Origin: Bryobacteraceae bacterium
GTDB taxonomy: Bacteria > Acidobacteriota > Terriglobia > Bryobacterales > Bryobacteraceae
NCBI GenBank assembly: GCA_030041985.1
Contig: JASIAM010000108.1
Span: forward strand, 1-55,026
Reading direction: 5' to 3'
DNA: 55,026 nt
The stretch's first letter is position 1. Each line of letters opens with the position of its first letter. Positions 17,693-27,694 of this stretch are shown here, in pieces. The notes under the pieces were generated by a model. The model was not told the DNA's origin. It saw only the letters and a list, made by a program, of their open reading frames with translations, and did no database searches. A program made the position numbers and the translations under genes.

Positions 17693-19789
17693 CTACTCCT
17701 CTTCTTCTTCCTCGCCGGTCTTGGCAGCCTTGGCCGCGGCAATGATTTTCTCGGCTTGAAGCTGCGGCACGAAATCGTAGTGATCGAATTCCATGGTGAA
17801 TGAAGCGCGGCCCTGGGTCATGGCGGTGAGGTCGTTCTGGTAGTTCAGCATCTCCGCCATAGGGACCTGGGCCCGGATGAACTGCGTGCTGCCCTTGGTG
17901 TCCATGCCGGAAATACGCCCGCGCCGTCCGTTCAAATCTCCCATCAGATCGCCGGCAAATTCCACGGGCGCCTGAATCTCCACATTCATGATGGGCTCTA
18001 GCAGCGCTGGTTTGGCTTGTTGCATAGCCGCCTTGAACGCTTTGCGCGCCGCCAGTTTGAAGGCTAACTCCGAAGAATCGACATCATGATAGGAGCCGTC
18101 GTAAAGCACCACTTTGAAATCCACCATCGGATAGCCTGCGAGGAAGCCATTGGTGGCGGCTTCCAGGATTCCTTTTTCGACGGCAGGAATGAAGTTCTTG
18201 GGAATCGCGCCGCCAAAGATCTCGTTGACGAACTCGAAATTAGCGCCGCGCTCGAGCGGCATCATCTTGATCCAGCAATCACCGAACTGGCCGTGGCCGC
18301 CCGTCTGTTTCTTGTGCCGGCCCTGGACATCGGCGGTGCCGCGGATGGTCTCGCGGTACGGGATCTTCGGGGCCTTGAGCGTGACATCCACGCTATAGCG
18401 CTTTTTCAACCGGCTGACCACGATTTCCACATGCTGCTGCCCGGCGCCGGCCAGCAGAAATTCGCGGGTCTGGGGGTCGCGATAAAAGCGCAGCGACTGG
18501 TCTTCTTCCAGGATGCGATGCACCGCGTTGCCCATGCGGTCTTCATCGTTGCGCGACTTGGCTTCGATGGCGAAGGCAATCGAAGGCTCCGATAGCTTCA
18601 CTGGCGGATAGACAACGTTCAGCCCCTTTTCCGCCAGCGTGTCGCCGGTGAGTGTATCTTTCAACTTGGCCACCGCGCCAATGTCGCCGGCATGCAGTTC
18701 GGTCACCGGCTGCAGCGTCTTGCCTTGCGGGATGCTCAGGTGTGCCAGCCGTTCCTGGGTGCCGCGCTCTACGTTCTGCAGGTTCGCGTCGTTTTTCACG
18801 ATGCCGCTCATCACCTTGAAATAGGTGATTCGTCCGGCGAACGGATCGGCCGTGGTTTTGAAAACGAACAGCGATGGCAAACCGCTTTCGGCAATCTTGC
18901 AGTCCGCTTCCTTCCCATCGACTTGCGCGGTTACCGGCTCCCGTTCCGCCGGCGAAGGAAGGTTTTCCACGATGAAATTGTGGATGAGGTCGGCGCCAAT
19001 GTTGTGCAGCGCAGAGCTGCACAGCACCGGAAAGATGCGCTGCTCGCGGACACCGCTGCGCAGGCCCTCCACGATCTGTTCCGGCTGTAAGGTGCCCTTG
19101 TCGAAAAACTCCTCCATGAGCGCATCATTGCCTTCGGCCACCATTTCCACCAGGGCCTCTTGGGCCTTGCGCGCGCCATCGGCCAGACTGGCGGGAATCT
19201 CGCCTTCAACGCCCTTGCCATCGCCATCCGGAGTGTAGGTATACGCCTTCATGCGGATCAAATCAACCACGCCCTTGAAGTCGCGTTCAGCGCCGATGGG
19301 AATCTGGATAGGCACTGCGGCGCGGCCGAAAATCTCTTGGATACTCTCCAGTGCGCGCGTGAATTCGGAACGTTCGCGATCCAGCTTATTGACCACGATG
19401 GCGCGAGGCAGCCGGAACTCGTTAGCGAACTGCCAGACCTTTTCGGTTTGCACCTCGACACCGGCAACGCCATCCACCAGCACGAGGGCCGCGTCCGCCG
19501 CCAGCAGCGAGGCCCGCGTATCGTTAATGAAGATGTTATAACCGGGTGTATCCAGAAGGTTCACTTTCGCCTTCTTCCATTCCGCCACGGCCACCGCGGT
19601 GGAGATGGTAATTTTGCGCTGGATTTCCTCCTCGTCGAAATCGGTGATCGTGTTCCCTTCATCCACCCGCAGCAGGCGATTGCTGGCGCCCGCGGTGAAC
19701 AGCAAACCAGCGGTCAAAGTTGTCTTTCCGGAATCACCGTGGCCTACCACACCAACATTCCGAATATCCTTGCTTTCATAAACTTTCAC
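17693..19789 (-). CDS. fusA2: Elongation factor G paralogue (EF-G2 type)
   Basis: 698 aa GTPase with the full EF-G domain plan. G1 is GHGDSGKTT at 16-24, the G2 region TDFDEEEIQRKITI at 49-62, G3 DTPGYNIF at 80-87 and G4 NKLD at 134-137. Domains II-V follow, with IPYRETIRG, KKQTGGHGQFGDCWI and GSYHDVDSSELAFKLAARKA. It matches EF-G-2 proteins such as that of Thermus thermophilus rather than the main translocase. Position 84, the catalytic His of translational GTPases (DTPGH), is Tyr here. It ends with a run of six or more Glu. No ribosomal genes adjoin it, consistent with a secondary EF-G of uncertain role (ribosome recycling or stress). Confidence 0.9.
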   Translation of the reverse strand: MKVYESKDIRNVGVVGHGDSGKTTLTAGLLFTAGASNRLLRVDEGNTITDFDEEEIQRKITISTAVAVAEWKKAKVNLLDTPGYNIFINDTRASLLAADAALVLVDGVAGVEVQTEKVWQFANEFRLPRAIVVNKLDRERSEFTRALESIQEIFGRAAVPIQIPIGAERDFKGVVDLIRMKAYTYTPDGDGKGVEGEIPASLADGARKAQEALVEMVAEGNDALMEEFFDKGTLQPEQIVEGLRSGVREQRIFPVLCSSALHNIGADLIHNFIVENLPSPAEREPVTAQVDGKEADCKIAESGLPSLFVFKTTADPFAGRITYFKVMSGIVKNDANLQNVERGTQERLAHLSIPQGKTLQPVTELHAGDIGAVAKLKDTLTGDTLAEKGLNVVYPPVKLSEPSIAFAIEAKSRNDEDRMGNAVHRILEEDQSLRFYRDPQTREFLLAGAGQQHVEIVVSRLKKRYSVDVTLKAPKIPYRETIRGTADVQGRHKKQTGGHGQFGDCWIKMMPLERGANFEFVNEIFGGAIPKNFIPAVEKGILEAATNGFLAGYPMVDFKVVLYDGSYHDVDSSELAFKLAARKAFKAAMQQAKPALLEPIMNVEIQAPVEFAGDLMGDLNGRRGRISGMDTKGSTQFIRAQVPMAEMLNYQNDLTAMTQGRASFTMEFDHYDFVPQLQAEKIIAAAKAAKTGEEEEEE

Positions 19790-19901
19790 GAAAATTTCCT
19801 CGAATTAAAACGGAATGGTATCACAGGCTGGCCCGGCGGGGGCTTGGTGCCGCTTCTGTCCTTCGCGTTGGACTGGACCGTCGTTAATAAGGTGCGGCTT
19901 C

Positions 19902-19939
19902 TCACAACACGCATTAGTTATCACAACACGCATTAGTTA
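19902..19939. repeat. 19-bp perfect tandem duplication
   Basis: TCACAACACGCATTAGTTA occurs twice head to tail (19902-19920 and 19921-19939), about 115 bp upstream of the fusA2 start. The unit is AT-richer than its surroundings. It could be a recent slippage duplication or a tandem protein-binding site. The rest of the 260-bp gap (19790-20050) shows nothing else that I can name. Confidence 0.85.
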
Positions 19940-20050
19940 ATGGTGAACATCAGCGCCAAGGCGCCACACCGCATCCAAGTTTTGCCGCCCTTAGCCGATA
20001 AGGAGTTTTGAAGCTCGAATATAGATGCCTCTACGGAGCCAAGATGCCTG

Positions 20051-20470
20051 GTGACTATGCGCAAACTGTTGTTAGCTGAAGATAATGAGTTCAGCCGTGA
20101 GATGCTCGCTCGCCGCCTGGAAAACGCCGGGTTCGAGATCATCCCGGTGACCAATGGGAGGGAGGCGGTTCTGGCGGCCCGGCAATATCAACCGGACCTG
20201 ATCCTGATGGACCTGGAGATGCCGGTAATGGATGGACGAGCCGCCATTCGCGGCCTGAAGACCGATCCCCACACCTTTCGCATTCCGATCATCGTGGTCA
20301 CCGCGAACACCAACGCGGAGACCGTGGCTGAAGCGGTCGCGGCCGGCTGCGCGGGGTTCCAGGAAAAGCCCGTAATTCTGCGCAGCCTCCTGGCTCGCAT
20401 CCAGGAGACGCTCGAAGCTGCCCAGGGCAGCGCACCGGAACTGAGAACGGCGTCCGGAATGATAACTTAA
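20051..20470 (+). CDS. Stand-alone response-regulator receiver protein (CheY-like)
   Basis: 139 aa, a single receiver domain with no output domain. The acidic pocket is ED at residues 10-11, the phosphoacceptor Asp54 in ILMDLEMPVMDG, the Thr in VVTANT and the Lys in FQEKPV. It should be phosphorylated by a histidine kinase and act by protein-protein contact. No kinase is adjacent. The start is either GTG at 20051 or ATG at 20057; neither has a clear ribosome site. Confidence 0.88.
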   Translation: MTMRKLLLAEDNEFSREMLARRLENAGFEIIPVTNGREAVLAARQYQPDLILMDLEMPVMDGRAAIRGLKTDPHTFRIPIIVVTANTNAETVAEAVAAGCAGFQEKPVILRSLLARIQETLEAAQGSAPELRTASGMIT

Positions 20471-20496
20471 TACGCGCGGTTAAGTACGCGGCCGTG

Positions 20497-20688
20497 CTAC
20501 TCCCTCCAGCGGAATGAGTGGGGGGCGGACGCCTGCAAGGACCCGGTCTGCGCCGGTTCGCGCCGCGGGCCGCCCCGGAACTGCGAGAAAAGTTCCGACG
20601 CCAAACCCAATATGAGCCGCAAAGCCCCTACCGCGAGCAAGCTGCCCAAGAAAAATGCAATCGAAAAAACGATATTGTGTTGAGACAC
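20497..20688 (-). CDS. Small single-span membrane protein
   Basis: 63 aa from a GTG with a strong ribosome site (GGAGGGG, 6 nt upstream). Residues 6-33 (IVFSIAFFLGSLLAVGALRL and following) form one transmembrane helix, followed by a basic, Arg/Gln-rich tail. I recognise no family. The good ribosome site and the clean hydrophobic pattern argue that it is expressed. It is convergent with the receiver gene. Confidence 0.5.
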   Translation of the reverse strand: MSQHNIVFSIAFFLGSLLAVGALRLILGLASELFSQFRGGPRREPAQTGSLQASAPHSFRWRE

Positions 20689-20719
20689 GAATCCCCTCCG
20701 GGTTTCTGGTTTCCACCAT

Positions 20720-21030
20720 TTAGCGGCTGTCTTTAGTTACAGTTGCGGGGGCGGCAACAGCGTGCTGCGCAAATGAGAAATGGCCGAACGATCATGGGAT
20801 TTCTTCCTCCTGAATATCGCCGGTCACAGCGGAGGGACCTCACCAGCAAGACATCTCCCGGTGCCCTTGATTTGCTGGCTTCGATAAAGTCTACTTATTG
20901 GATCGATAATAGGATATTCGAAAAGCGGAGTCAAGTCGTTTCTTCAGATCTGGGCGCATCCGCTCAAGCGGCCGTAGCTTTTATCGCGACGCCGGGATTC
21001 CAGGCCGGGTCTGGCGCGGGTCGAGGCGGC
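20720..21030. other. Intergenic stretch without recognised features
   Basis: About 310 bp between the small membrane protein and the end of the TIGR03437 gene. The middle part (about 20880-20960) is AT-rich. I find no RNA gene, repeat or convincing coding frame. Confidence 0.5.
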
Positions 21031-24024
21031 CTACTGCACCGCCATGGTCACGCCCGCCTGCGAATCCATTCCGCCCACGCTCACAATAACCGGCACCGCC
21101 GGCCCGGGCGTGACTCCTGGCGGCGCCACTACATTCACCTGCAGCATGCCTGCAATTTCGTCCGGGGCCGAGCCCGCATATTGTACAGTCGCTTCGATTC
21201 CGCCGATCGTGACGGTCACCGGCAGCAGAGGAGTCTGGGTATTCGATTGCGTGACGCTCCCGGTCACTCCCGAGGGCGTGGTCTGCCCTTCGCCGGTAGC
21301 GTAAATCGAAACCACTGTGCCGCGAATTGCCGGATTCGAGGCGCTATTCACCGATCCATCCTGATTCAGGATCGCGCCTGGCCCGGTGCCGGTGGCATCC
21401 AATGTGAAAATTCCCGGCGCTGAACCTACGACCGGCAAAACCCACGACGCCGTTTGCAGTGTGCCGCTGGCGGCCTGGTAGGTCACTTGTATCACCGTCG
21501 AAGTTTTGCCCGTCACCTCGTACGGCACGATCAGATTGGTCTGGTTCGCAGAAGTGTAGAGGAGCGGCGCGAGCTGGCCGTCGAATGTCACTTGCAATCC
21601 ATTCAGGTTAGTCTCCACCAACCCCGATGCATTCAGCTTATATCCACTCACTGCCGATGCCCCTACGGCATAGCCCCGCACGCTCACAATCTCTCCCGGT
21701 GAAACGCCGGCGGCGATTTCCGAGGCGGCGTTCACTACCTGGGAGAGCACTGGAGGCGCGAGCGGGCCGGGCTCCACCAAAAGGGTGACCGGCGCATATA
21801 CAGAACCGCCCGGCGATTGAAGGGTGAACGAGCCGAGGTACTGGCCCGGCACTACCGGCTCCGGCGCCGCCACTCCTATGGTGATCTGTGTGGGAGAGGG
21901 CGCATTAAAGGGATCCGCCACGCTAAGCCAGCTCGTGCCATTCAGAATCGTGAACGGCACGGGCACGCCACCCGATTCCACCTCCGCGGTTTGAACAGGC
22001 GGCCCCGGCTCTCCCACTATTTGTATAAAGGTAAAACTGCCAGTGCCGATCGAGAGCGGAGGCGCGGTGGTCCACACGCCAAGAGTCACTGGCACCGTTA
22101 GGGAGGTGAGTCCCGGCTCACTGACTGTCACTGTGCCGTTATAGACGCCGGGACTCAAACCGGCCGGATTTGCCGTGACGGTCACCGCGATATTGCTCTG
22201 TACCGCGGCGCTTATCCACGGTTGATTCACCGTCGCCGAGATGGTTCCGGATGGGGACAAATCGATCGTCTGCGTCTGTGGCGCTGACCCTGTTTGCGCG
22301 GAAAAAACTAAGCCATTGATCCCCGTTTCTGAGACGGCCTGTACGCCTGTAAAGTTGAATGTTAACGGAATGGTAATCGTGTTCGCAGGCCCGCTAATCA
22401 GTATGGATGGGGGAATAGCCGGATTGCCCAGCGTTTCCGCCGGGTTCCAGGTTACATTCAGAGTCGCCGGCGTTATGCCGCTCATGGGTGATACCTGCAC
22501 CAAGGTTCCCGTTCCTGGTGAAAGACTCACTGAGAACGCGGCCGGCCCGGCGTTACTTGTCAGTGAGATCGTCTGTGTAGAAGGCGGTGCTGTGGAGTTT
22601 GCCGCTGAGAATGTGAGGTTGGTGGGATTAGCTGAAATTACAGGCACCGGCGCATTCGTTACGGTCAGTATTACTGGGAGAGTCGCGGATGAGCCGTAGC
22701 TCTGTGCCACTGTGACCGATCCCTGATAAGTTCCCGCGGTAAGCTGCAAGGGATCCACAGTCACAGAAAGTACATTGCTTTGGGTCACTTGGACCGACAG
22801 CCAGGACGCTGTGCTACTGGCCATAATTGACGGTGGATAAAGACCCGGATCGAAACCCAACGAAACAGTTCGGGCGGCGGGCAATGGTGATCCCGTCTGC
22901 CATTCCAAGGCGAGTGAGGATGGAGTCAGCACGACCGGCGGATATCGAAAAGCCGTACTAGGGGTGACCGCCGGCGTCTCGAGACATGGCGCGGACGTTG
23001 GGCCCAGGCAATCAAAGCCGAGGAAAACCACACGCACCGGGAGAGTCGCATTCAGCACAAAGGACGTCTCGGCATTGCCATCAAAGATGGCCCAACTTCC
23101 CGGCGGCACTGTGAGGCTATCCTGGCTTGCGACTTGCGTGGGGCCCTCGGCGAATTCGATATTCGTAATGGTAACCGTGTTCGCAGCGGGGTTCGGATTC
23201 TGCACTTCCACTACGCTGCCTAAGTAGCCGTTGTACGAAGAAAAGCCAGTCGCCGCGAACAGAGGAAATAGGGGCTGAATATTCGTCACTTGAGACCCGG
23301 GAAAAGTGTTTTCGGGAAAATTCGCCGGAGCGTTGGGTTGGAAACAGAAATAATCGAATTCCACACCGCTATCAACGACCCGCGCGCGCTTTCCCACCAG
23401 CTCCGTCGCACCGCCAATGGTCACATCCATTTCTTGCGCGGATACGAACTGAGTGGCTGCGATTACCACGCCATCAATTGTCACCTTCGTTGCAGCCGTG
23501 AATCCCGTGCCATACAACGGCGCCAAGGTGCCGGCGGGAATCACTCCCATTCCCGCCGGAATGTTTTGTACCGAGAGCGTCCCTTGCACCGTTACTGAGC
23601 CACTGGCGACGGACACACTTCCATCGGGCGAGGCCGCCGTCACCGCGACCGTCCCTGTGGCGGACGGCAACACGGGGACTGAAACCACCAGCACCGGCAC
23701 TCCTGCCAGCGCTCCGATCCCGCCGCTGGCCGACGAAAACTGAATGTCAATCTGTGACCCGGTTGTGGTTGCCATTCCTGTCGCATCGCCATTCGCGCCG
23801 AATAAGCCGGCCGTTGCCCCGGCGCCGAATGCAGTGGCATCCAGATGCAACACCAGATTTCCGCTCGCAATGTTCATCGGCTTGACGGCGTAAATTTGGA
23901 TCTGCGCCCATCCGCCGGCCGGCGCAGTACTATTGGAAATCTGGAGAGCGGCGGGAGGCGCCGCCGCCTGGCTAATGAAAGCTGAGCCAAAAATGATCGG
24001 GACCAGCCAAAGCTTCGTAACCAA
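21031..24024 (-). CDS. Secreted modular protein with cohesin-like, BACON-like and TIGR03437 domains
   Basis: 997 aa from a TTG at 24024, chosen because AGGAGGGG lies 4-5 nt upstream and the protein then opens with a signal peptide (KLWLVPIIFGSAFISQAAA). Longer frames would overlap the acyP gene. After the signal comes a cohesin-like beta domain (about 25-155), an IPT-like segment (GTLAPLYGTGFTAATKVTID), about four BACON-like Ig modules (each ending like TASWLSVQVTQSN or QPWISAAVQSNIAVTV), and the C-terminal TIGR03437 domain (VVNAASEIAAGVSPGEIVSV to the end), a hallmark of Solibacter-type Acidobacteria. It probably acts in surface adhesion or carbohydrate binding. It is exported; no catalytic domain is seen. 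Confidence 0.85.
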   Translation of the reverse strand: MVTKLWLVPIIFGSAFISQAAAPPAALQISNSTAPAGGWAQIQIYAVKPMNIASGNLVLHLDATAFGAGATAGLFGANGDATGMATTTGSQIDIQFSSASGGIGALAGVPVLVVSVPVLPSATGTVAVTAASPDGSVSVASGSVTVQGTLSVQNIPAGMGVIPAGTLAPLYGTGFTAATKVTIDGVVIAATQFVSAQEMDVTIGGATELVGKRARVVDSGVEFDYFCFQPNAPANFPENTFPGSQVTNIQPLFPLFAATGFSSYNGYLGSVVEVQNPNPAANTVTITNIEFAEGPTQVASQDSLTVPPGSWAIFDGNAETSFVLNATLPVRVVFLGFDCLGPTSAPCLETPAVTPSTAFRYPPVVLTPSSLALEWQTGSPLPAARTVSLGFDPGLYPPSIMASSTASWLSVQVTQSNVLSVTVDPLQLTAGTYQGSVTVAQSYGSSATLPVILTVTNAPVPVISANPTNLTFSAANSTAPPSTQTISLTSNAGPAAFSVSLSPGTGTLVQVSPMSGITPATLNVTWNPAETLGNPAIPPSILISGPANTITIPLTFNFTGVQAVSETGINGLVFSAQTGSAPQTQTIDLSPSGTISATVNQPWISAAVQSNIAVTVTANPAGLSPGVYNGTVTVSEPGLTSLTVPVTLGVWTTAPPLSIGTGSFTFIQIVGEPGPPVQTAEVESGGVPVPFTILNGTSWLSVADPFNAPSPTQITIGVAAPEPVVPGQYLGSFTLQSPGGSVYAPVTLLVEPGPLAPPVLSQVVNAASEIAAGVSPGEIVSVRGYAVGASAVSGYKLNASGLVETNLNGLQVTFDGQLAPLLYTSANQTNLIVPYEVTGKTSTVIQVTYQAASGTLQTASWVLPVVGSAPGIFTLDATGTGPGAILNQDGSVNSASNPAIRGTVVSIYATGEGQTTPSGVTGSVTQSNTQTPLLPVTVTIGGIEATVQYAGSAPDEIAGMLQVNVVAPPGVTPGPAVPVIVSVGGMDSQAGVTMAVQ

Positions 24025-24121
24025 TGCCCCTCCTATAGATTCGACCCGCGTACAAGCCGTTTCACTACACCGGCGCGCACAATAATTGCCGGCCCGCTGT
24101 CGTGTTATTCTCCTGAGCGGA

Positions 24122-24406
24122 ATGAGTGCAGGCTCGCGGCCGGCTAAGCGTTGGTACATTCGCGGGCGCGTACAAGGCGTCGGGTTCCGTTTCTTCGCGC
24201 AGAGGGCGGCCTCGGAACTGGGACTCACCGGCTACGTGCGCAATCTCGAGGATGGCGGTGTCGAAGTTTACGCGTCCGGTTCCGCCGAGCAACTCGCGCG
24301 CCTTGCCGCGCTGCTCCAGCGAGGCCCGCGAGGGGCGCTGGTGCAGGCCGTCGAGGAGCAGCCGGCTGCGCCTCTCCATTACAATTCTTTCGTGATCGAG
24401 CCGTAA
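24122..24406 (+). CDS. acyP: Acylphosphatase
   Basis: 94 aa, the usual length. It has [11 protein letters not shown] with catalytic Arg23 and [13 protein letters not shown] with catalytic Asn41, and hydrolyses acyl phosphates. The ATG at 24122 gives the family N-terminus; an upstream in-frame ATG (24086) would add 12 residues with no match. It leads the plus-strand run acyP-apt-ispE-prs, and its start region faces that of the TIGR03437 gene about 100 bp away. Confidence 0.93.
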   Translation: MSAGSRPAKRWYIRGRVQGVGFRFFAQRAASELGLTGYVRNLEDGGVEVYASGSAEQLARLAALLQRGPRGALVQAVEEQPAAPLHYNSFVIEP

Positions 24407-24428
24407 TTCGCTACAATTTGGGGTCTCC

Positions 24429-24946
<518 letters not shown>

Positions 24947-24950
<4 letters not shown>

Positions 24951-25894
24951 AATCGCGCGTCGCGAGGGTGCGGGCCCTTGCCAAGATCAACCTCGACCTC
25001 CGCGTCTTGGGGAAGCGGCCGGATGGTTACCACGAACTGCGCACGGTGTTTCAAACCATCTCTCTGGCAGATACGCTGGAGATCGCCTATCGGCCGGGGC
25101 GGCGCAGGGTAATCGAAATTGACGACCCTTTGGGTATTCCCGGCAACCTGGCGGCGCGCGCGGCCGAACTCATCCTGGAAACGATCAATACGGGCGGTTC
25201 CGTCTCCCTGCGTCTCCGCAAACGCATTCCCATGGGCGCAGGGCTGGGGGGTGGATCGAGCGATGCCGCCGCAGTTCTGATCGCCTTGCCGGTGCTTGCC
25301 GGGCGTGTGGTCCCGCTGCCGCGGCTCCTCCAGGCGGGCGTCGCGCTCGGTAGCGATGTCCCTTTCTTTCTCCTCGGCGGCGCGGCGGTGGGCATCGGGC
25401 GCGGTGCGGAGCTGTTTCCGCTCCCCGGCCGCTCTCTATGTGGGGGCAGATCGCGCGGCCTCGTGGTGGCTCCCGAGTTGCACGTCTCGACCGCGGAGGC
25501 GTATCGCGGCTTGAGTCCCCGTTTGACAACCAAGTCACAGGAAAATAAAATAGTTAGTTTCCAGTCTGTAGTCTGGGATAGGGGTGTCTGCGGGGACGTC
25601 TGTAACGATTTTGAAGAAATTGTTTTCGAGCAGCATAGACGTCTCGCTCGCTTGAAGCGGCAGTTGGTGAATGCTGGCGCTTGCCCCGCGTTGATGACCG
25701 GTAGCGGCTCTGCAATTTTTGGTTTATTCTCAGGAGCGGCGGCGGTTCGCGATGCCGTTTTATCATTACGTGACGAACGAAGTTTTCGCTTTTCTTTGGT
25801 AAGCCGGGCACGCTATCGCTCGATGTGGTGGCGGGCTCTCGAAGAACATATCGATCAGAAAACATGGCCGCCCCGAAGCCGATACGCGCGATGA
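24947..25894 (+). CDS. ispE: 4-diphosphocytidyl-2-C-methyl-D-erythritol kinase
   Basis: 315 aa GHMP kinase of the non-mevalonate isoprenoid pathway. It has [20 protein letters not shown] at the N-terminus, the GHMP ATP loop [14 protein letters not shown], and the C-terminal [12 protein letters not shown]. Start and stop overlap its neighbours (ATGA on both sides). Codons around 25540-25640 are less GC-rich than the rest, and residues there (about 200-225) fit the family less clearly, but the frame is intact. Confidence 0.93.
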
Positions 25895-26835
25895 CCCACG
25901 ATCGCCTCAAAGTTTTTAGCGGAAACGCCAATCTGGCGCTTACCCAGGAAATCTGCGCCAGCCTGGGTCTCGAACTGGCGCAAGCCAGCCTGAAGCAGTT
26001 TGCCGACGGCGAAAACTACGTGCAAATTCTCGAGAACGTCCGCGGCGCAGATGTTTTCGTGGTCCAGCCCACCTGTAAGCCCGTGGACACCAGCCTGATG
26101 GAACTGCTGCTCATGATTCAGGCGTTCAAGCTGGCCTCCGCGGGGCGTATCACGGCAGTGCTACCCTATTATGGATACGCGCGGCAGGACCGCAAGGACA
26201 AGCCCCGCGTGCCCATTTCGGCCAAGCTGGTGGCCTCGTTGCTCGAGACGGCCGGCGCAGACCGGATTCTGGCGCTCGATTTGCACGCGGCGCAAATTCA
26301 GGGGTTCTTTAATGTTCCGGTGGATCATCTGTTTGCGTCCCCGGTTCTGGTGGAATATTTTAAGGCTCTCGACATCCCGGATCTAACCGTGGTTTCGCCG
26401 GATCCGGGTGGTGTCGAGCGGGCGCGCGCCTTCGCGAAAAGATTGAATTGCCCGCTGGCGATTATCGATAAGCGGCGCCCGGAGGCGAATGTGGCCGAGG
26501 TGATGAACGTGGTCGGCGATGTGGAAGATCGCCATTGCTTGGTGGTGGACGACCTGATCGATACCGGTGGCACTTTGGTGAAGAGCGCGGAAGCGCTATT
26601 GGCCAAGGGCGCATCCGGCGTTTCCGCCTGCGCCACCCACGCGGTGCTGTCCGGGCCGGTGCTCGAGCGCATCGAGGAGTCGCCGCTCGAAGAAGTGGTT
26701 TTTACCAATTCGATTCCACTCTCGCGGGAGGCGCGGCAATCGAGAAAGGTCAAATCGCTGTCGATCGCCAAGCTGCTGGCGGAGGCCATCCGGTCGATAC
26801 ATGAGGAGACCTCGGTCAGCGTGTTATTTATTTAG
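25891..26835 (+). CDS. prs: Ribose-phosphate pyrophosphokinase
   Basis: Makes PRPP from ribose-5-phosphate and ATP. 314 aa from the ATG at 25891 that overlaps the ispE stop (ATGA); an upstream in-frame ATG at 25864 is possible. Class I Prs signatures: KVFSGNANLALTQEICASLG, YYGYARQDRKDKPRVPISAK, DLHAAQIQGFFNVPVDHL, VVSPDPGGVERARAFAKRL and the PRPP loop VVDDLIDTGGT. The length equals that of E. coli Prs. The prs-rplY-pth order that follows is common in bacteria. Confidence 0.96.
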   Translation: MTHDRLKVFSGNANLALTQEICASLGLELAQASLKQFADGENYVQILENVRGADVFVVQPTCKPVDTSLMELLLMIQAFKLASAGRITAVLPYYGYARQDRKDKPRVPISAKLVASLLETAGADRILALDLHAAQIQGFFNVPVDHLFASPVLVEYFKALDIPDLTVVSPDPGGVERARAFAKRLNCPLAIIDKRRPEANVAEVMNVVGDVEDRHCLVVDDLIDTGGTLVKSAEALLAKGASGVSACATHAVLSGPVLERIEESPLEEVVFTNSIPLSREARQSRKVKSLSIAKLLAEAIRSIHEETSVSVLFI

Positions 26836-26915
26836 CCGTCAGCTATAAGCCATCAGCTCTCAGCCGCGTTTGGTTTGGCTGAAAGCTGAAAGCTGATCGC
26901 TGAAAGCTGGGAGAA
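26836..26915. repeat. AGCTGA-type repeat cluster with a hairpin between prs and rplY
   Basis: The spacer is made of recurrent (T)CAGCT/AGCTGA units: CAGCTATAAGCCATCAGCT, then CTCAGCC, then three GCTGAAAGCTGA-like units. TCAGCTCTCAGCC and GGCTGAAAGCTGA pair over 12 of 13 positions across an 11-nt loop. This kind of degenerate AGCTGA repeat is a frequent intergenic element. It lies immediately before the rplY ribosome site, so it could affect read-through or mRNA stability. Confidence 0.7.
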
Positions 26916-26919
26916 AGAA

Positions 26920-27639
26920 GTGCGAAAAGATATTACCGTCGCCGCGGACCTTCGTGAGACTCGCGGCAAAAATGAAGCGCACCGTACCCGCCGTGCCGGA
27001 AAGATTCCGGCTGTCGTCTATGGGGCACACCAGGAGCCGGTAAGCATTGCCGTCAATCCTCGGGAAATCCTGAAGATCGTTAAAAGCTCCACTGGATACA
27101 ACACCATTTTCAACTTGCAAGTGAATGGCAACGCTCCCACGCCCGTCATGGTCGTGGATGAGCAGATCGATCCGCTCAAGGGCACCCTGCTGCATGCTGA
27201 CCTGAAGCGCATCGATCTCACCCAGCGTCTGCGCGTGGTGGTGCCCGTGCATGTGCAGGGAGAGCCCAAAGGAGTGAAGCAGCAGAGTGGACTGCTCGAT
27301 ATCGTGACGCGATCGGTGGAGATCGAGTGCCTTCCCGATGACATTCCGGAACACTTCACGATGGACGTGACGGAACTGATGATCGGCCAGAGCCGGCGGG
27401 CCAGTGATATTCCTCTGGCCGGGTCAATCAAGCTGGTCAGTGCCCCGGACTCGGTGATTGCGCACGTGGTGACGCATCGCGGCGAAGAGGCTGCCGCGAC
27501 TCCGGCCGAAGGCGCCGCCGCTCCAGCCGCGGGCAGTGAGCCCGAAGTCGTCAAGAAAGGAAAGAAAGAAGAGGAAGGCGCGGCGGCAGCCAAGGGCAAA
27601 ACGGAAGCCAAGCCCGAGGACAAGGGCAAGAAGAAGTAA
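26920..27639 (+). CDS. rplY: 50S ribosomal protein L25 (general stress protein CTC family)
   Basis: 239 aa from a GTG with GGGAG upstream. The L25 domain (EARGKNEAHRTRRAGKIPAVVY-like start, about 1-95) is followed by the TL5/CTC beta domain (about 96-190, RVVVPVHVQGEPKGVKQQSG). It binds 5S rRNA. The last 45 residues are an Ala/Pro then Lys/Glu low-complexity tail (TPAEGAAAPAAGSEPEVVKK and on), longer than in most species. Position between prs and pth is the usual gene order. Confidence 0.95.
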   Translation: MRKDITVAADLRETRGKNEAHRTRRAGKIPAVVYGAHQEPVSIAVNPREILKIVKSSTGYNTIFNLQVNGNAPTPVMVVDEQIDPLKGTLLHADLKRIDLTQRLRVVVPVHVQGEPKGVKQQSGLLDIVTRSVEIECLPDDIPEHFTMDVTELMIGQSRRASDIPLAGSIKLVSAPDSVIAHVVTHRGEEAAATPAEGAAAPAAGSEPEVVKKGKKEEEGAAAAKGKTEAKPEDKGKKK

Positions 27640-27694
27640 CGAGATGATTCCCATTACCACAGAGGCGCAGATTGCCGCCGCGCTGGGACCATTG

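Noticed and set aside
20743-21423. Plus-strand frame of 226 codons
   Set aside because: Overlaps antisense the conserved TIGR03437 domain for most of its length and has no recognisable product.
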